Assembly: GCA_013399305.1 (NCBI GenBank)
Contig: VXAI01000013.1
Span: 8,896,221 to 8,960,220 of the forward strand
Reading direction: 5' to 3'
Source: Rostratula benghalensis
Lineage: Eukaryota; Chordata; Aves; Charadriiformes; Rostratulidae
Length of the DNA: 64,000 nt
The position numbers were made by a program, and so were the translations under genes. The notes beneath the pieces were generated by a model. It had not been told where the DNA came from. It did no database searches and worked only from the letters and a program-made list of their open reading frames with translations. Below, one piece after another: positions 61,655-64,000 of this stretch. Position 1 is the stretch's first letter. Each line of letters begins with the position of its first letter.

Positions 61655-62860
61655 TTTGAGTAGTTAATGGATTTTTTTCCAATTCTTTTTTAAGCCTCTG
61701 TCAGCTTTTAACACCACAAATGTCCCATAGTAACTTAATTACAGGAAGAATTATTTATTTTTTGTTTATTTTGAACTTGCCATATTCTTCTGATAGCACT
61801 TTTTCACTCTGGCAGTGGCAGTGGACAATCATTCCCTTTTTAACCCCTCTATGACCTTTGATTATGATTTTATAAACTGCTGTCACATCCCTCTTCACTT
61901 GTTTGGGTTTTTTTTCCTAGCAGCAGGAGTCTTAATATGTTTATTGGGAAAAAATCATGCTGAAACTGTTTTCTACTTTTGATCATCCTTTCTGTATCTT
62001 TCTGACTTGGGGAAGAAGGGGATTGGATTGAACCAGAGTTATGTACAACATTTGAGATGAGACCACACTGTGGAGTTACAGAGAGGTGCAATGATATTTT
62101 CTGGTTTGAGCTGACATTTTCGTAGAACTGTTTCTCTATAGCTATTTACTATTTATAACTTGAAAAACTCATTGCTGAGTGACAGGTTTTGTATGTTAAG
62201 TTAGATTTATGTGTAATTAAAGCTGAGGTTATTTTTCCCCATGGACATAACTTAACATTTATTTACATTTTTCCCTTGTTCCTTTATTACCAAGCACTAT
62301 GTTCTACAACTCTTCTCAGTTGATCCTCATCCTTGTTCTGAATAACTTTGCAATAGCACAAAACTTTATAATCTCACTTTTCACCCACCTTGCCATCTCA
62401 TTTTCTACTGTGTTGAAGAACACAGGTGCAGGCCAGAATTTTGGTCTCTTCTAGTGGCCTCTCCCAACTGAGAAAATTTGCTATATAAACTTCCCCCCTA
62501 CTGTATTGTATTTTGAGCAGTTATTTATCTATTCAAGAACATTCCCTCTTACTCAATTGCAATGCAGTCTGCTTTACAGGTCCTTGAGAAACAACATTGT
62601 AAAATACTTTTTGGAATTGCAGGATGGCTTTGGTAGCTGGATTACTCTTGTCTATGTGATTGCTGACTCCTCCAGTGAGCTATACTCAATTTGTAGATGT
62701 GACTTTGCTTTACAAAAGCCACACGTCTACACCTCACAAAACATCTTCTCTTTATTCACATGTGTACTAATTCTGTTCTTCTATTCTGTTTGCATTTACC
62801 CAGTTCAAATGGGAACATATGGTATCCTTGATCTTACCTGGATTTTTTTTCCTTAAATCA
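61655..62860 (-). mobile_element. ancient CR1/L3-type LINE, 1.2-kb degraded copy
   Basis: In plus orientation the segment follows, word by word over 1.2 kb, the antisense of an old sauropsid LINE: CCAATTCTTTTTTAAGCC (61679), TTTTGAACTTGCC, GATTTTATAAACTGCTGTCA, TTTTGATCATCCTTTCTGTA, GAACCAGAGTTATGTACAAC, CTTAACATTTATTTACATTT, GTTGAAGAACACAGGTGCAG, CTCTTGTCTATGTGATTGCT and GCTTTACAAAAGCCAC. In better copies the antisense of the region near 62.64-62.7 kb encodes the reverse-transcriptase motif of the YLDFxKAFD type; here the frame is broken. Colinearity without large insertions suggests one insertion that decayed slowly in place. Exact subfamily not assigned. Confidence 0.8.
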
Positions 62861-62989
62861 GCATCACATATCATTCCTTAGGTGTCAAAGCAGTTTAAAA
62901 CAAAAGGTTATTTGCTGTAGTAAATAATTTGGCATTTTCATACCTAAATTACTCTAAAGGTTTTGATGTCATACACAATAAATTATCTT

Positions 62990-63500
62990 TTAATTTTGTA
63001 ACTTCTTTCCATGAATTCTTTTGTTGAAACAGGTGCTTTGATGTCAGAACCCGTTTTTCAAGAGCTTCTTATATTGGACTCAAGTTTCTCCAGAGTTAGC
63101 ACAGATAAAACAAAAATTCTTGTAGCTCCAGCTTTATCTTCCCTAAATATTTTTTGTATATCTTGATCATCTAATGTCTCTACAAACTCTTGCTTCTTTC
63201 TGCCTTTGTTTGACAAAACAATACATTCTCTCTGTGTATCTTTTGTAAGTTTTTCCTTAATTCACATTTTCCCCTCTTGGTCGTCCTTTTCACTTTCTTC
63301 TTTAAGAAGTTTATTTATTCTGACATAGTTATCTTTTCCAAAGTTAATGGGGGTTTTGGCTATGTTTTTCTGGCAATGATTTTGAAATTAAGTACATTAT
63401 GACCACTCAGTTATTCTAAGCTTCCTGTATTGATTGAAAGCCAAGATTAAAAACCTGAAACTTGTGATAGGTCTGCTTGCAATAACATTTACATTGACAT
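62990..63500 (-). mobile_element. possible 5' continuation of the old LINE
   Basis: Fragments such as TTCTTTAAGAAGTTTATTTA, CTTTTCCAAAGTTAATGGGG, AAGTACATTATGACCACTCA and AGCCAAGATTAAAAACCTG match the order of words seen upstream in related old LINE copies (the 'TATGGTCACT ... CAAGAATTG' stretch). Similarity is weaker than in 61655-62860. It may be the same element or a neighbouring old insertion. Confidence 0.4.
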
Positions 63501-63700
63501 CTTTTACTTTAATGAAGAGGAGATGAAATGAAATCTTGATGTACCTAGAAAAGGGCATGCTCATAGCAGAGAAATAGTGATAGGTTGTAGTACGTGACTA
63601 TTAGGATAGTGATTCCAGATACTGGAATTTAAAATTGTTCTTGATCATGCCAAAGCTAGGGAATATCAGTAGCCAAAAACCAGCATGACCCAGTGCAAAT

Positions 63701-63876
63701 GGCCAAGCACTGGAACAGGCTGCCCAGGTAGGTGGTGCAGTCCCCTTCTCTGGAGATTTTCAAGACCCACCTGGATGTAGTCCTGAGTAATGTGCTGCAG
63801 GCAATCCTGCTTTAGCAGGGGAGTTGGACTAGATGATTTGTAGAGGTCTCTTCCAACTCTTGACAATTCCATGATC
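63701..63876 (+). mobile_element. CR1 LINE 3' fragment (about 176 bp)
   Basis: GCACTGGAACAGGCTGCCCA, TTTCAAGACCCACCTGGATG, GGGGAGTTGGACTAGATGAT and TCTCTTCCAACTCTTGACAA run to a terminal ATTCCATGATC. This is the 3' end of an avian CR1 in plus orientation, 5'-truncated, with moderate divergence. Confidence 0.92.
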
Positions 63877-64000
63877 AGTTCTAGCCAGTGGCAGCTGGAC
63901 AATGTCCCATGCATATCGCTGAGCTGAGGACCACTGCCAGCATCAGTTTGCAGTTTCCTGGCCCAAGAAGAACACATGATTGCTCCCACAGCAAGCATGG

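Larger units (their letters stand above)
46301..64000. other. intergenic flank upstream of MDFIC
   Basis: This is 17.7 kb without a recognisable gene. Repeats listed separately are a TG/TA microsatellite (47.9 kb), poly(T) (52.1 kb), a 33-bp duplication (53.3 kb), CR1 copies (54.9 and 63.7 kb), a homopurine run (58.6 kb), a MIR-like relic (60.6 kb) and an old LINE (61.7-62.9 kb). Other stretches are AT-rich and unassigned. A 170-codon frame at 46322-46834 and shorter ones elsewhere show no family resemblance. Slightly GC-enriched unassigned patches lie at about 49640-49910 and 58740-58990. Confidence 0.7.

Noticed and set aside
1..64000. CRISPR arrays, operons, phage or bacterial defence genes, tRNA and rRNA genes
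   Set aside because: Nothing of the kind is visible; the window is vertebrate intron and flank around one gene.

Overview
This is vertebrate nuclear DNA from a bird. It is AT-rich, has no dense coding, and carries several CR1 LINE 3' ends with the avian terminal motif (ATTCTATG-type), plus an LTR of a type common in neoavian genomes. The species cannot be named from the sequence.

One protein-coding gene is recognisable: MDFIC (MyoD family inhibitor domain containing, also called HIC), on the minus strand. Three coding exons can be placed to the base, and all their junctions agree in phase: 34535-34666, 12749-13024 and 933-1180. The last exon encodes the cysteine-rich I-mfa domain and the stop codon. 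Together the three exons give 217 residues plus one split codon, against about 246 for the mammalian short form. Exon 1 is therefore missing. It almost certainly lies in or beside a 612-base run of N (44964-45575), which sits between intron sequence on the left and a CpG island on the right. Positions 1-932 are 3' UTR that runs off the window.

Layout: 1-932 is 3' UTR; 933-1180 the terminal exon; 1181-12748 intron 3; 12749-13024 exon 3; 13025-34534 intron 2; 34535-34666 exon 2; 34667-44963 intron 1; 44964-45575 the gap; 45576-46300 the CpG-island promoter; 46301-64000 the intergenic flank upstream of the gene. Introns and flank hold young CR1 fragments (21.9, 29.3, 41.6, 54.9 and 63.7 kb), a solo LTR (37.1 kb), a second LTR tail (28.6 kb), and old relics: a 1.2-kb antisense LINE of the CR1/L3 kind at 61.7-62.9 kb, an old CR1 at 31.1 kb, a MIR-like SINE at 60.6 kb and others. 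Microsatellites, perfect short tandem duplications and small inverted repeats fill in the rest.

No operon, CRISPR array, defence locus or wholly new system is visible. The best leads concern MDFIC itself. There is an in-frame intronic read-through with an AATAAA just after exon 3, opposite a weak acceptor on the last exon, which would make a form lacking the I-mfa domain. The promoter flank carries a G-quadruplex-prone GGGAT array. Exon 1 is lost to an assembly gap. The repeat-family assignments are from memory of consensus sequences and were not searched.
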